Source: DASRAU01 sp035638075
GTDB taxonomy: Bacteria; Acidobacteriota; Polarisedimenticolia; Gp22-AA2
Length of the DNA: 63,938 nucleotides
Assembly (NCBI GenBank): GCA_035638075.1
Contig: DASRAU010000002.1
Coordinates: 1 to 63,938 of the forward strand
Reading direction: 5' to 3'
Below the pieces are notes generated by a model. That model searched no databases and was not told the origin of the DNA. It was given only the letters and a program-made list of their open reading frames with translations. Made by a program: the position numbers and the translations under genes. Positions 32,868 to 41,879 of this stretch are shown here, piece by piece; position 1 is the stretch's first letter, and each line of letters opens with the position of its first letter.

Positions 32868-33626
32868 TCAGTGGCCGAGGGCGGCCAGCGCGCTGCGCAT
32901 CGGGCCGCTGGAAATCCTGATGACGCCGGTGAAGGGGTCGTCGAGCTCGAGGATCAGGTAGACCGCGGCGGCGACCGAGATCGAGGCGATGACGAGGACC
33001 GCGACCACGGTGGCGTTGCGCGGCGCATAGAGACCGAAGCTCGCGAAGGTCATCATCAGCCAGAAGATCACCACCATCAGGAAGGGAAGCGGGACCGAGC
33101 CGGCCGCGTTGCCGATCATCGTGGTCCTGGTGCGCAGCACCTGCTCGCAAAGCCCCAGCGCTTCCGACTTGAACCACCGCTGCGTGTCGTTCGCCGGCGC
33201 AAGCGCGAGGATCTGGTCCTCGATCTTCTCCGCCGGGGCGGGTCCGTCGAGGCTGCCGAAACCGCGACCGGCGCCGGAGGCCGGCCAGATCGCTTCGATG
33301 CGCGTCGCCACCGCGCCGCGCAGGGACTCCCGGATGGGTGCGGCCTCCGGGCCGTAGCGCGCCAGGTGCCGGTCCAGCGTCACGATGCCGGCCGCGGCGC
33401 TCCTCATCCCGGCGTCCTGCGCGTCGAAGGAACCCTTGGCCGCGGCGGTGACCAGTCCCAGGAGCAGGGCGGTCATCGACGCGACGAGTCCCATGCCGAG
33501 GCGGACGATGTCCTGGGACTCATGGCTCATGTGCGTGGGCGGCAGCAGGGTCCGGACGACGGTCGCGATGAGCGCGGCGCCCAAGGTCGCCAGGAAGGTG
33601 ACCGCCGCGAGGCCGAGGTCTGACAT
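32868..33626 (-). CDS. DUF4239 (bestrophin-like) membrane protein
   Basis: 252 residues; ATG at 33626 begins the first membrane helix. Two hydrophobic segments at each end (about 4-24, 46-66, 180-202, 208-230) frame a cytosolic or periplasmic central domain. The pattern LGMGLVASMTALLLGLVTAAAKGSFDAQD near residue 45 and VPLPFLMVVIFWLMMTFASFGLYAPRNATV near 175 identify the DUF4239/bestrophin-like family. Function in bacteria is not established; ion transport is suggested by the family name only. It follows the ssrA gene on the same strand, separated by the ssrA promoter. Confidence 0.75.
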   Translation of the reverse strand: MSDLGLAAVTFLATLGAALIATVVRTLLPPTHMSHESQDIVRLGMGLVASMTALLLGLVTAAAKGSFDAQDAGMRSAAAGIVTLDRHLARYGPEAAPIRESLRGAVATRIEAIWPASGAGRGFGSLDGPAPAEKIEDQILALAPANDTQRWFKSEALGLCEQVLRTRTTMIGNAAGSVPLPFLMVVIFWLMMTFASFGLYAPRNATVVAVLVIASISVAAAVYLILELDDPFTGVIRISSGPMRSALAALGH

Positions 33627-33669
33627 GCGGCCAGTGTAGGCGTCGAAACGGCGGGAGACGAACTGCGCG

Positions 33670-34389
33670 TCAGTGCTGCCTGGGCTTGTCCGCGGCGGCC
33701 TCGGAGGGAAGCCGCTCGACCTTGTCGATCGGCTGCGTGGCGCTGTCGATGGCGTAGGAGACGGCATCGATCAGCCCCGGGTCCTTATACTCGACCTGCG
33801 TGGCGGTGACGAGCGAGCCGGTCCCGTACGGCTCGCCGTGCGGCAGCGTCAGATCGAGGATGTCGAGCGCCCGGGTCGTCTGCGCCATGGGATCCGGATT
33901 CGTGGTGACGAGTCGGCTGCTGAAGACGAGCCGGATGTGCTGGGCGCTGTCCGTCATCCAGGTCGAGGCGGCGCGGATCGCCACCCGCTCACCGCCGACG
34001 TGCACGTCCCCGAGGGTCGTCAGCTTCTTCGTCGCCTTGATCACCGCCGCGACGCCTCCCGAGTCGATCGCGGCATGCAGCGCGTCTTTTTCCTCTTCGA
34101 GGGTCCAGCGACGGATCTCGATGGTCACCTGGGCCGAGCCGGTCGGGAACTTGACCCTTGGCTCCATGCCGGTGATCCCGACCCCCGGCGGCTTCTTCAA
34201 CCCGAGCATCTCGCCGACCGCCGTCCGGCCGGCCTCGGTGCGCGGGTCCACCTCGGCGTTGACGATGGTGATCTGCCCCCGCAGTTTGGCCGGCAGGCTC
34301 AGCTCTTCCGGCGCCGCCGGCGGCGCGGCCGACAGCACGCCCATGGCGACGAACATCAGGACCGCGGCCGTGAAGCGGAGGCCCGGCAT
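33670..34389 (-). CDS. exported protein, tandem paralogue B
   Basis: 239 residues from the ATG at 34389, which shares one base with the stop codon of the preceding paralogue. A signal peptide (to about residue 24) is followed by a domain rich in beta-strands: ELSLPAKLRGQITIVNAEVDPRTEAGRTAVG, QVTIEIRRWTLEEEKDALHAAI, ALDILDLTLPHGEPYGTGSLVTATQVEYKDPGLIDAVSYAI. About two thirds of residues match the neighbour. No family recognised; a periplasmic binding role is possible. No catalytic residues stand out. Confidence 0.65.
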   Translation of the reverse strand: MPGLRFTAAVLMFVAMGVLSAAPPAAPEELSLPAKLRGQITIVNAEVDPRTEAGRTAVGEMLGLKKPPGVGITGMEPRVKFPTGSAQVTIEIRRWTLEEEKDALHAAIDSGGVAAVIKATKKLTTLGDVHVGGERVAIRAASTWMTDSAQHIRLVFSSRLVTTNPDPMAQTTRALDILDLTLPHGEPYGTGSLVTATQVEYKDPGLIDAVSYAIDSATQPIDKVERLPSEAAADKPRQH

Positions 34390-35072
34390 CACTCGGATCT
34401 CGCGGGGAGCCGCTCGACCTTGTCGACCGGCTGCGGGACGGTGTCCATGGCGAAGGTGACCGGCTCGATCAGGCCCGGCTCCTTGTACTCGACCTTCGTC
34501 GCGGTGATGAGCGAGCCGCTCCCGTACTGCCGGCCGTGCGGCAGCCTGAGATCCAGGATGTCGAGCGCCCGGGTGGTCTGATCGAAGGGGGTCTGGTTCT
34601 CGGTGACGAGGCGGCTGCTGAACACGAGCCGGATGCGCTGAGCGTCATCGGTGATCCAGGTCGAGGCGGCGCGGATCGCGATGCCCTCGCCACCCACGTG
34701 CACCGCCCCGAGGGTCTTCAGATTCTTCGTCGCCTTGATGACGGCCGGCACGCCTCCCGAGTCGATCGCGGCGCGCAGCGCGTCTTCCTCCTCCTCGAGG
34801 CTCCAGCGGCGGATCTCGATGGTCAGCTGGGCGGAGGTGGTCGGGAACTGGACCCACGGCTTCAACCTGTCCGGCGGCCTCGGCCAGAGCAGTGTGCCGA
34901 CCGCGGTCTTGCCGCTCTTCGTGCGCGGGTCCTCCTCGGGACTGACGATGGTCAGCTCGGCATGCAGCCGGGCGGGTAGCGACAGCTCCTGCGCCGGTGC
35001 CGGTGGTTCCGCCGGCAGCGCGCCGGTGGCAGCCAGCATCACGACAACGTGGATGAAGCGGAAGCGCCGCAT
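34389..35072 (-). CDS. exported protein, tandem paralogue A
   Basis: 227 residues with signal peptide (to about 20). Same domain as the downstream copy: ELSLPARLHAELTIVSPEEDPRTKSGKTAVG, QLTIEIRRWSLEEEEDALRAAIDSGG, ALDILDLRLPHGRQYGSGSLITATKVEYKEPGLIEPVTFAMDT. The pair is a recent tandem duplication, stop and start overlapping, so the proteins should be made together and may form a heteromer. Differences cluster in a short insertion around residue 60. Function unknown. Confidence 0.65.
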   Translation of the reverse strand: MRRFRFIHVVVMLAATGALPAEPPAPAQELSLPARLHAELTIVSPEEDPRTKSGKTAVGTLLWPRPPDRLKPWVQFPTTSAQLTIEIRRWSLEEEEDALRAAIDSGGVPAVIKATKNLKTLGAVHVGGEGIAIRAASTWITDDAQRIRLVFSSRLVTENQTPFDQTTRALDILDLRLPHGRQYGSGSLITATKVEYKEPGLIEPVTFAMDTVPQPVDKVERLPARSE

Positions 35073-35125
35073 GCTGAAATCATACGCCCGCCCCAGGGAG
35101 AGAAGGCACGCCTCCCGGGCGCGAC

Positions 35126-36262
35126 TCAGGATCCGGGCTTCTTCTCCGGCGCGACCGCGGGGCGGACGACCGTCGGGTCGTCCTCCCAGTAGTCCTCGCG
35201 GCGGTCGGCGACGCGGTAGATCTCGCCCCGCTCGCTCACCATGATCTTGTTGGTGTCGGGATAGAAGGCGAGGCTCTGCGGGCGATCGACGCCGAGGCAG
35301 AAGAGCTCCGCCGGCTCGTCGCCGTCGTTGATGAACTGGTGCGCGTGCGCCGGCCCGGTCGGCATGGCGACGAGGTCCCCGGGTCCCACGGGGAAGAGCC
35401 CGTTCGGGGTGCGGACCTTGAGCGTCCCCTTCCAGACCAGGAACATCTCCTCCTCGCCCGTCTCGTAGTGGAAGGCGGGCCAGACGTTGCCCGGGAGGAT
35501 GCGCCGCATGTGGTAGCCGAGCTGGCGCGCGGTCATGTGGCGCGAAACGTGCGCGACCTCGGTTTCGGCGCCGGCCTGCCGCACCCGGCCGGGCGCGAAC
35601 TCGAGGCGGTTCAGGCTGACCTTGTTGAACAGCACCCCCGGCACGGCGTCGAGCATGCGGAAGAAGGTGTCGCGCGCGTCGTGGAAGACGCAGTCGCCGT
35701 CGCCGACCAGGATGACGTCGAATGGCAGCGGGATGGCGCGCCGGAGCGAATCGAGAACCGAAGCCTTGTCGGAGAGCTTGTCGTCGGGCAGGAGCGTCAG
35801 GCGCCCGGCGACCTGCGAGCGCACGATGTCTCCGAAGACGAGGGCGCGATTCGGCTTGAGGTAGAAGGCCATCTCGCACTGGGTCTTGCCGCCGCGGATC
35901 GGCAGGACCTGGATGTCGTCGCGGAGGATGGCGGGGAGCCCGCCCCCCGCGTCGTACCACTGGTCCGGGCGCCGATGCTCGCGCTCGAGACGCTCGCGCT
36001 CGGGGGCGGGCGCGTACACCTCGGCTCGGAATACCTCGCGCAGCGTCGCGGTCGCGCGCCAATGGTCGGCGTTCGTGACCAGGATCCAGCGCACGCCGCC
36101 CTTCTTGCGGACGAACTCGATCTCCGCCGGGTCGAGCGGCAGCGGATCGATCATCACGTTGCCGCCGTCGCGTCGGGCCCAGAAGAAGGCGTTGAAGTCG
36201 ATGCCGCGGTCGGGCTGGAACGCGCTCCACATGTGGAGCCGCTCCAGGATCGTCGTTTTCAT
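35126..36262 (-). CDS. MBL-fold protein fused to a cupin domain
   Basis: 378 residues. The first 230 residues follow a metallo-beta-lactamase layout, with MIDPLPLDPAEIEFVRKKGGVRWILVTNADHW where HxHxDH is expected, then KTQCEMAFYL and VFGDIVRSQVAG. The site reads TNADHW, so most metal ligands are lost. The C-terminal third (about 255-340) is a cupin: FHYETGEEEMFLVWKGTLKV, LFPVGPGDLVAMPTGPAHAHQFINDG, with metal-binding Glu and His. The cupin may be the active part. No signal peptide, so cytoplasmic. Alone on the strand after the tandem paralogues; substrate unknown. Confidence 0.65.
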   Translation of the reverse strand: MKTTILERLHMWSAFQPDRGIDFNAFFWARRDGGNVMIDPLPLDPAEIEFVRKKGGVRWILVTNADHWRATATLREVFRAEVYAPAPERERLEREHRRPDQWYDAGGGLPAILRDDIQVLPIRGGKTQCEMAFYLKPNRALVFGDIVRSQVAGRLTLLPDDKLSDKASVLDSLRRAIPLPFDVILVGDGDCVFHDARDTFFRMLDAVPGVLFNKVSLNRLEFAPGRVRQAGAETEVAHVSRHMTARQLGYHMRRILPGNVWPAFHYETGEEEMFLVWKGTLKVRTPNGLFPVGPGDLVAMPTGPAHAHQFINDGDEPAELFCLGVDRPQSLAFYPDTNKIMVSERGEIYRVADRREDYWEDDPTVVRPAVAPEKKPGS

Positions 36263-36452
36263 GGTCCCCGGAGTTGGTTGTCCCGGGGAGTTTAGGCTGC
36301 CTTGCCGCCGCGTCTCAAGGACAGGTCAGCGTCGCGGCCTGGGGCCGGTCGCAGGCGCCGATGGCCTGCGCCTCCGGGCGCTCCCGTCCCCGCGGCACCC
36401 GGATCCGGGGCTGCTGTTCGTCAACTCCATCGACTGGTGCACCTCCAGGCCG

Positions 36453-36599
36453 ACCTACGACGCGGATGTGGACCGCGCGAGCGATCAGACCGTGGGGCCG
36501 TGGGCCGGAGGCGGCGTCTCGGACGCGCAGGTGACGCTCTTCGACAAAGACGTGCAGGCCGGCGGTTTCACCTACGGCCTGCTGCTCGGCTGGGCGATC
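36453..36599 (+). pseudogene. duplicated remnant of the outer-membrane barrel gene
   Basis: The frame reads TYDADVDRASDQTVGPWAGGGVSDAQVTLFDKDVQAGGFTYGLLLGWAI. The gene at 36735 has TYDADFTDDSDQTAALWAGGGVFWRLGRRFNLGGSVRWSDAQVSIFENDDVQAGGLTYGLILGWGW. The remnant lacks 16 residues in frame and lacks everything before TYDAD, with no start. It is a partial duplication about 675 bp upstream of the source. The rest of the 472-bp gap (36263-36734) holds only a promoter at its right end. Confidence 0.7.
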
Positions 36600-36654
36600 G
36601 CGCTTCAGGCAGAGGCGCACGGCCGCACCTGGTTCGCGAGCATCGTACGCGCCT

Positions 36655-36684
36655 TTGACGCCCGCGCCGCGATTCCGGTATAAG
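36655..36684 (+). promoter_or_regulatory. candidate sigma-70 promoter for the barrel gene at 36735
   Basis: TTGACG (36655-36660) and TATAAG (36679-36684) are 18 bp apart and lie 51 bp before the ATG. Both boxes are near consensus. Confidence 0.6.
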
Positions 36685-36734
36685 CGCCGCGCGGCCGAGT
36701 GCAACACCAGGTCCGCCTGCTCCCGGGGGGGAAC

Positions 36735-37340
36735 ATGAAAACCAGGCCTGCCGTCGCAACCCGTTTCGCGCTCGCGCTGTCGATCCTCCTGCTCGCCGCT
36801 CCCGCCACCGCCGCGTTCGCGGGCGGAGACGTGAATTTCCTGCTCGGGGTCAAGCCGATGGACAAGGCCGACTGGGCCCCGGTCGAAGACCAGGGCGCCT
36901 TCGGGGCCGAGGTCACCTTCGGCCGCGAGACCTGGCCGGTCTGGATCGCCGTCGACTACTTCGCGTCGGCCGCGGTGGAGGAGCGCGTCCCGATCAACGT
37001 CGGCGGGTTCGTGACCTCCGGGGACATCACCGGCTCGACGTTCGAGTTCGACCTCGGCATCCGAAAGATCTGGGGCAAGAAGAGGACGCGGCCCTTCTTT
37101 GGCGGCGGCGTCGGACTCGTCGGGGCCACCTACGACGCGGATTTCACTGACGACAGCGATCAGACCGCGGCCCTGTGGGCCGGAGGCGGCGTTTTCTGGC
37201 GTCTCGGCCGCCGCTTCAATCTCGGCGGATCGGTGCGCTGGTCGGACGCACAGGTGTCGATCTTCGAAAACGACGACGTGCAGGCCGGCGGTCTCACCTA
37301 CGGCCTGATCCTCGGCTGGGGCTGGCCCATCAGTTTCTGA
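36735..37340 (+). CDS. outer-membrane beta-barrel protein
   Basis: 201 residues. The ATG at 36735 follows a GGGGGG ribosome site; the signal peptide ends near AFAGG (about 30). The mature part is a series of amphipathic strands with Gly and aromatics (FGAEVTFGRETWPVWIAVDYF, STFEFDLGIRKIW, RPFFGGGVGLVGATYDAD, AGGLTYGLILGWGWPISF) ending in a terminal Phe, as needed for BAM insertion. About eight strands fit an OmpW/OmpX-like small barrel. Function unknown. A truncated duplicate lies upstream. Confidence 0.75.
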   Translation: MKTRPAVATRFALALSILLLAAPATAAFAGGDVNFLLGVKPMDKADWAPVEDQGAFGAEVTFGRETWPVWIAVDYFASAAVEERVPINVGGFVTSGDITGSTFEFDLGIRKIWGKKRTRPFFGGGVGLVGATYDADFTDDSDQTAALWAGGGVFWRLGRRFNLGGSVRWSDAQVSIFENDDVQAGGLTYGLILGWGWPISF

Positions 37341-37592
37341 TCAGGCGGGCGGGCTCTGCTGCACGTGATCGACGCTGCCGCGCACGCCGGAGTGCCGGGC
37401 GCAGTGCGAGCAGCAGAACATCTCGCGATCCGCCTCCACCCCGTGCCCGAGGATCTTCACGCCGCAGTGCGCGCACTCGGGGGCCAGCACGTGGATGGCG
37501 CACTCGAAACAGTCGAACGTGTAGGAGCGGCCGGCCTTGGTGACCTCGAAGCTCCTCGCGTAGTCGTTGCCACAGGAATGACATCGGGCCAT
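37341..37592 (-). CDS. small Cys-rich zinc-binding protein (prokaryotic metallothionein-like)
   Basis: 83 residues from the ATG at 37592. Cysteines occur as MARCHSCGNDY, DCFECAIHVLAPECAHCG and FCCSHCARHSG, i.e. several C-x2-C pairs, plus His. Small proteins of this pattern are annotated as prokaryotic metallothionein/zinc-ribbon proteins; metal binding is well supported but storage versus structural role is open. Its stop codon directly abuts the stop of the convergent barrel gene. Confidence 0.75.
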   Translation of the reverse strand: MARCHSCGNDYARSFEVTKAGRSYTFDCFECAIHVLAPECAHCGVKILGHGVEADREMFCCSHCARHSGVRGSVDHVQQSPPA

Positions 37593-37760
37593 GACTCTCC
37601 CTCCTTCTCGCCCGCAACGGAGTGCATTCCCGGTGCCACGGGAGGGTGCTCTGCGTATTTCTCCGGATGACCGGAACGGCAAGCGATGGTAAACGGGTCC
37701 CCGCAACTGGCTCTGACTTGAACCTCGAACCGCTCGTGCCGACGTGACAAGGAGGGTCCG

Positions 37761-38312
37761 ATGTCCAAAGGTCTCAGCCGTACCGTCCTCTTCTCCATCC
37801 TCTTCCTAGTCCTGGCCTGGGCCGCATCTCCGTCTCCGGCCCTGGCGACCCCGCTCGAAGACAAGCTGAACGAGTGGGCCTTCGCCATCTCGTGGACCGA
37901 CGTGGACGACGTCGGCTCGACGACCAACATCGACGGGCAGTGGCAGTGGATCCTGACGCCGAAGGGGTACCACGAGATCGGCGCGCACCTGTCGTACCTG
38001 AACATCGACCCGGACACCGGCGGCAGCAGCGACGCGCTGATCTTCGGGCCGATCTACACCTTCAACTGGATGCCGGACAAGCCGGTCACCGGCTACGTCT
38101 CGGGCTCCTTCGGGTTCGTCTCGGGGGACCTCGGCGATTTCGTGGACGACGAGATCGAAGCGGCCGTCGGCGCGAAGATGTTCGTCGGTGACTCCGCCGC
38201 CGTGCGGTTCGAGTTCTTCCTCCAGAAGCTGATGGGCGCCGACGATTTCGACGACCAGGACAGCCACGGCATCCGCATCGGCATCAGCATCTTCACCTTC
38301 AAGAAGAAGTAG
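37761..38312 (+). CDS. small outer-membrane beta-barrel protein
   Basis: 183 residues with AAGGAGG before the ATG and signal peptide to ALAT (about 30). The strand pattern ISWTDVDDVGSTTNIDGQWQWILTPKGYHEIGAHLSYLNI, ALIFGPIYTFNW, VTGYVSGSFGFVSGDL, AVRFEFFLQKL, IRIGISIF is typical of a barrel of about eight strands. The last strand ends in FTFKKK, lacking a terminal aromatic. Not evidently paralogous to the gene at 36735. Followed by a strong terminator. Confidence 0.7.
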   Translation: MSKGLSRTVLFSILFLVLAWAASPSPALATPLEDKLNEWAFAISWTDVDDVGSTTNIDGQWQWILTPKGYHEIGAHLSYLNIDPDTGGSSDALIFGPIYTFNWMPDKPVTGYVSGSFGFVSGDLGDFVDDEIEAAVGAKMFVGDSAAVRFEFFLQKLMGADDFDDQDSHGIRIGISIFTFKKK

Positions 38313-38335
38313 CCTCGCCGCCGCCGGGGCGAATG

Positions 38336-38379
38336 GCCTGCCGGTCCGGTGTCATCCGGGCCGGCAGGCTTGTTCCTTT
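38336..38379. terminator. Rho-independent terminator between convergent genes
   Basis: GCCTGCCGGTCCGG (38336-38349) and CCGGGCCGGCAGGC (38356-38369) form a 14-bp stem with one G-U pair and a six-base loop, followed by TTGTTCCTTT. It lies between the gene ending at 38312 and the convergent CHAT gene ending at 38409. Confidence 0.8.
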
Positions 38380-38408
38380 GCGGGCACCGGGACGATGCGG
38401 CCGGACGG

Positions 38409-41021
38409 TCAGCGCCAGTCGCCGGTGACGACGAAGCCGCCCCAGTAATAAGGATGCGTGGTGCGGCCGCGGGCGCGCTGGTCCTCGAGCAGGCGGACGG
38501 CGGCGCGGCGCATCGCCCCGGTCGTCGTCGCCCCGGCCTGACGCGCCGCGTACAGCGCCCGCATGAAGGCGCGCGCCGAGGCATCGTCCGCCCCCCACAG
38601 GCTCATGATGACCGTGCGGGCGCCGGCCCTCTCGAAGGCGTGACGCAACCCCACCACCCCTTCCCCGGCGCGGACGTCCCCGAGGCCCGTGTCGCAGGCG
38701 GACAGGACGACCCACTGCGCGCCGGTGAGATCCAGGCGGGCGATCTCCTCGGCGGAGAGCACGCCGTCGGAGAAGGCGAGACCGGATCGGAGGAGGGTCC
38801 GTTCAGCCGGGGGCGCGGCGAGATCCTCCGCGGTGCCCTTCACGGGCACGAGGCCGCACGCTTCCGGCAGGACGAAGGCGTGCGTCGCCAGGTGGAGGAT
38901 GCGCTTCCCCGGCGCCAGCTTCGCGATGACGTCGGCGCGCGCCTGCGCTCCTTCGAGAACGAGGCGCTCTCCTTCAGCGGGCATGAGTGCGGCGACCTCG
39001 CGCGCCTCCTGCGCTGCTCCGGGGAGCGGCTCGAACGAGAGCGCCGCGAACTCCGGGCACAGCGGGCGCGGCGTCGTCACGCTTGTGGCCGCGTTCATGG
39101 TCACGCCCGGTGGCATGCCTGGCGCAACGCGGGACGTCGTCGCGTCGCCGGGAGCGCCGAAGTCCGGGCCGCCGACCGAGAGCAGGCCGCGGCCTGCGGC
39201 GGAGGCGCCGGCCAGCCGGACGAGATCGCGCTCCGCCGTGAGGACGTCGAGCAGCGGACCCGACTCGACGAGAAAGCGACCGCCCTCCGCCGGCAGCGCG
39301 CCGAAGGCGACGAGGTCGAGCGCCCCGTCCGGCACCAGGAAGACCTGCCGCGCGCCAGAAAGGACCGGCGCGATCGGATCCCAGACGGCACGGCGCAGGC
39401 GCTCGCCCGCCGCGCGCGCCGCGTCGTCGGACTCGTTCGCGGGCCTGCGGTGAGGATCGCGGGTTGCCTCCTCGCGCCAGGCGGCGACCGCCGCATCGAT
39501 GGCATCCGCCGGACCGAGCGGCACGACCACGGGCGATGGGGCCCCGGGCCGGAGCACGAGCGCAAGGTAGGAGGAGATCGTCGGCCTGTCGAGGGCAGCG
39601 AGACGGTCGTAGCGCACCCAGGCCACGAGCGCATCGCCGGGAGGGAGCGCACCCCGCACTTCGTCGAGCCCCGGATCGCGCCCCTCGTGTCCGGGTTCGA
39701 GTGCGTCGAGCACCATCCCGCGCGATCGGATGACCGCGTCGAAGACCTCCCGCGCCGCGGCGCCGTCGTCGCCGGCCGGTCCTTCCGCGAGCGCGGTCAG
39801 GAGGACGTCGAGCCCGGACGTGCGGGCCGCGGCGAAGCGGAGCGCCAGCCCGTCGTCGAGATGGCGCACGGAGAGCAGGAACCGCGCGCGCGCCATTCTC
39901 TCGGCGGCCAGCGCCGTGCCGACCGCATCGGCTCGCCGCCCCGCCCGCCATTGCAGTCGGGCCCGGTCCGCGAGCCCCGCGGCGACCTCGGGAGCAGACG
40001 GATCGAGCGATTCGTCGAGGATCGCGAGCGCCTCTCCGGATTCTGACAGCGCCGCCTCCCATTCGCCGGCGCGCGCCAGCAGGTCGGCGCGGGCGAAGCG
40101 CGCCTGCGCGACGAGGTGAAACCGGGGCCCGAAGGCCGCGACACGGATCGACACCGCCCGATCGATCAGCGGGCGCGCCGCCGCCAGGTCGCCGGCGGCC
40201 GCGAGCAGGCGGGCCCGCGCCAGGAGGCTCCGCGCGATGAACGGGTCGGCCGGTCCGAGGGTCCGCTCCCAGATCCGCTGCGCGCGCGCGAAGAGATCTT
40301 CCGCCGCCGCATCCCCGGCGCGCGCCGCCAGGTCCGCCAGCGCCTGGAGCGTGCCGGCGACGTAGGCGTCCGGGCCACCCGGCGCGCGCTCACGGACGGC
40401 AAGCGCCTTCAGCAGGCAGGCGCGAGCCCCCTCCGGGTCTCCGGTCTGCGCATGCACGATCCCCATGTAGTGCAGGGCCGAGCCGATGCCGGCATCGTTG
40501 TCGCCGGGCAGCCGGCTCCAGGTGGCGATGGCGGCCTGGTACTGATCCAGCGCCCCGGCGTAATCCCCCGTGGCGCGCCGGAACTCGGCGACGAGGTAGC
40601 GGCTTCCCGCCAGCCGCGTGGTCTCCTGCGGTTGCGCGAGAAAGAGGGTCAGCGCCCGTTCCGCGATCGGCAGGCCGGCATCGTAGTCCTCCGCACCCCA
40701 GAGGACGAACGCCTGGCCGGCGAGCGCCTGCGCCAGCTCCGCGGACCTCGGGCCGTGCTCCGCTTCCGCCCGGGAGACCTCCGACGCCGCCTTTTCGAGA
40801 TGCTCCTCCCGGGCTTGCCGGCGCGCGGAGTCGAGCTCCACCTGGAACGCGCGCGTGTCCGGCTCAGATGCGCGCGCCTCCGTCCCGGGTGCGCGCAGCA
40901 TCGCCTCGGGCGCACGGAGTGGCGCGGGAGGATCGATGTCGCGGGTGATCGCCGCGGTTCCCAGCAGGAGCAGCGACGCCCCGAGGACCGCGGTGAGACC
41001 CGGCGGCGCCCGTCGGGGCAT
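38409..41021 (-). CDS. CHAT-domain protein with TPRs and N-terminal membrane anchor
   Basis: 870 residues. A hydrophobic segment (about 8-26) anchors the protein. Residues about 100-420 hold tetratricopeptide-type repeats, and the C-terminal 350 residues form a CHAT domain of the caspase-HetF family. The catalytic His/Cys pair is H714 (ILHLATHAF) and C776 (WVVLSACDTGLGD), followed by GVVGLRHAFERAGARTVIMSLWGADD, the full family signature. CHAT peptidases act as separase- or caspase-like effectors. It is the last gene of a cluster with an ECF sigma factor and anti-sigma factor 43 bp upstream. Whether it cleaves the anti-sigma factor is an open inference. Confidence 0.85.
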   Translation of the reverse strand: MPRRAPPGLTAVLGASLLLLGTAAITRDIDPPAPLRAPEAMLRAPGTEARASEPDTRAFQVELDSARRQAREEHLEKAASEVSRAEAEHGPRSAELAQALAGQAFVLWGAEDYDAGLPIAERALTLFLAQPQETTRLAGSRYLVAEFRRATGDYAGALDQYQAAIATWSRLPGDNDAGIGSALHYMGIVHAQTGDPEGARACLLKALAVRERAPGGPDAYVAGTLQALADLAARAGDAAAEDLFARAQRIWERTLGPADPFIARSLLARARLLAAAGDLAAARPLIDRAVSIRVAAFGPRFHLVAQARFARADLLARAGEWEAALSESGEALAILDESLDPSAPEVAAGLADRARLQWRAGRRADAVGTALAAERMARARFLLSVRHLDDGLALRFAAARTSGLDVLLTALAEGPAGDDGAAAREVFDAVIRSRGMVLDALEPGHEGRDPGLDEVRGALPPGDALVAWVRYDRLAALDRPTISSYLALVLRPGAPSPVVVPLGPADAIDAAVAAWREEATRDPHRRPANESDDAARAAGERLRRAVWDPIAPVLSGARQVFLVPDGALDLVAFGALPAEGGRFLVESGPLLDVLTAERDLVRLAGASAAGRGLLSVGGPDFGAPGDATTSRVAPGMPPGVTMNAATSVTTPRPLCPEFAALSFEPLPGAAQEAREVAALMPAEGERLVLEGAQARADVIAKLAPGKRILHLATHAFVLPEACGLVPVKGTAEDLAAPPAERTLLRSGLAFSDGVLSAEEIARLDLTGAQWVVLSACDTGLGDVRAGEGVVGLRHAFERAGARTVIMSLWGADDASARAFMRALYAARQAGATTTGAMRRAAVRLLEDQRARGRTTHPYYWGGFVVTGDWR

Positions 41022-41063
41022 GTTCAGTCGCGCCGGGACCGCGCGCTCACCGCCGCCGTGCGA

Positions 41064-41879
41064 TCACGGCTGCCGGCCGGTGACGTGCAGCGGGTAGAGA
41101 ACGGGCGCCGCGTCTTTCGCGTCGAGGGATTGCACCGCCAGGCGGTACTCGCCCGGCCGGTCGGGCGCGTCGAAGCGCACTTCGAGGATCTCGCCATCCT
41201 TGACGATGCTCGTCTGCGCCAGGATCTCGAGACCGTTCGCGTCCTGGACCCGCGCTTCGTACCGGCCTCCGGGAGCACCGAACGGCAGAATCAGGCGAAG
41301 CGCCGCGGCGCTTCCCGCGGTCACCGGACTCACCCCGGCCGCGCCGCGGGTTGCGGGGTAGAGCACGATGGGGCCGGATTCCTGTCGCGCCGCCGGCCGC
41401 AGGCGGAACGCCACCCAGCCGATGCCGAGAAGCGAGACGGCGAGTCCCGCCGCGAGCACGCTCCGCGCGATGCGGCGCGCGCCCCGGGGACGAAACGGCG
41501 CGTCGTCCTCACCGGCAGAGGGTGCCCCCGCCGCGGCGCGCTGAAAGCGCTCCCGATGCCGCTCCTCCCGCGAGCCGAGCCGGACCCGCGCCAGGGCCTC
41601 GAGGTCGGCGCGGCACTCCGCGCACCGTGCGACGTGACCGGACAGCGAATCGCGCGACGCTCCTTCGTCGGCCGCGACCAGGTCCTCCACGGAGGGATGG
41701 CCGCCGGCCGTGGTCGCCGTCGACGATCGAAGACTGTGGCGAAGCGAACGGAGCGAGCGCTCCTCGTCGCGGCAGGCGTCGCAGCGCCGGAGGTGCGCCG
41801 CGATGTCCGCCTGCCGATCCTCCGGAAGCAGGCCCGCGACGTAGGCCAGCAGGTCGGGATGCCGGTCGGCGGCGCTCAT
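41064..41879 (-). CDS. zinc-finger anti-sigma factor, membrane-bound
   Basis: 271 residues. Two HxxxCxxC motifs, H29-C33-C36 and H82-C86-C89, are duplicated ZAS-type zinc fingers; single-finger versions bind ECF sigma factors. A membrane helix follows at about 139-158, then a periplasmic domain of Ig-like strands (GGRYEARVQDANGLEILAQTSIVKDGEILEVRFDAPDRPGEYRLAVQSL). The start overlaps the sigma gene's stop by four bases (ATGA). It would hold the sigma factor at the membrane and release it when the periplasmic part is sensed or cut. Confidence 0.85.
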   Translation of the reverse strand: MSAADRHPDLLAYVAGLLPEDRQADIAAHLRRCDACRDEERSLRSLRHSLRSSTATTAGGHPSVEDLVAADEGASRDSLSGHVARCAECRADLEALARVRLGSREERHRERFQRAAAGAPSAGEDDAPFRPRGARRIARSVLAAGLAVSLLGIGWVAFRLRPAARQESGPIVLYPATRGAAGVSPVTAGSAAALRLILPFGAPGGRYEARVQDANGLEILAQTSIVKDGEILEVRFDAPDRPGEYRLAVQSLDAKDAAPVLYPLHVTGRQP

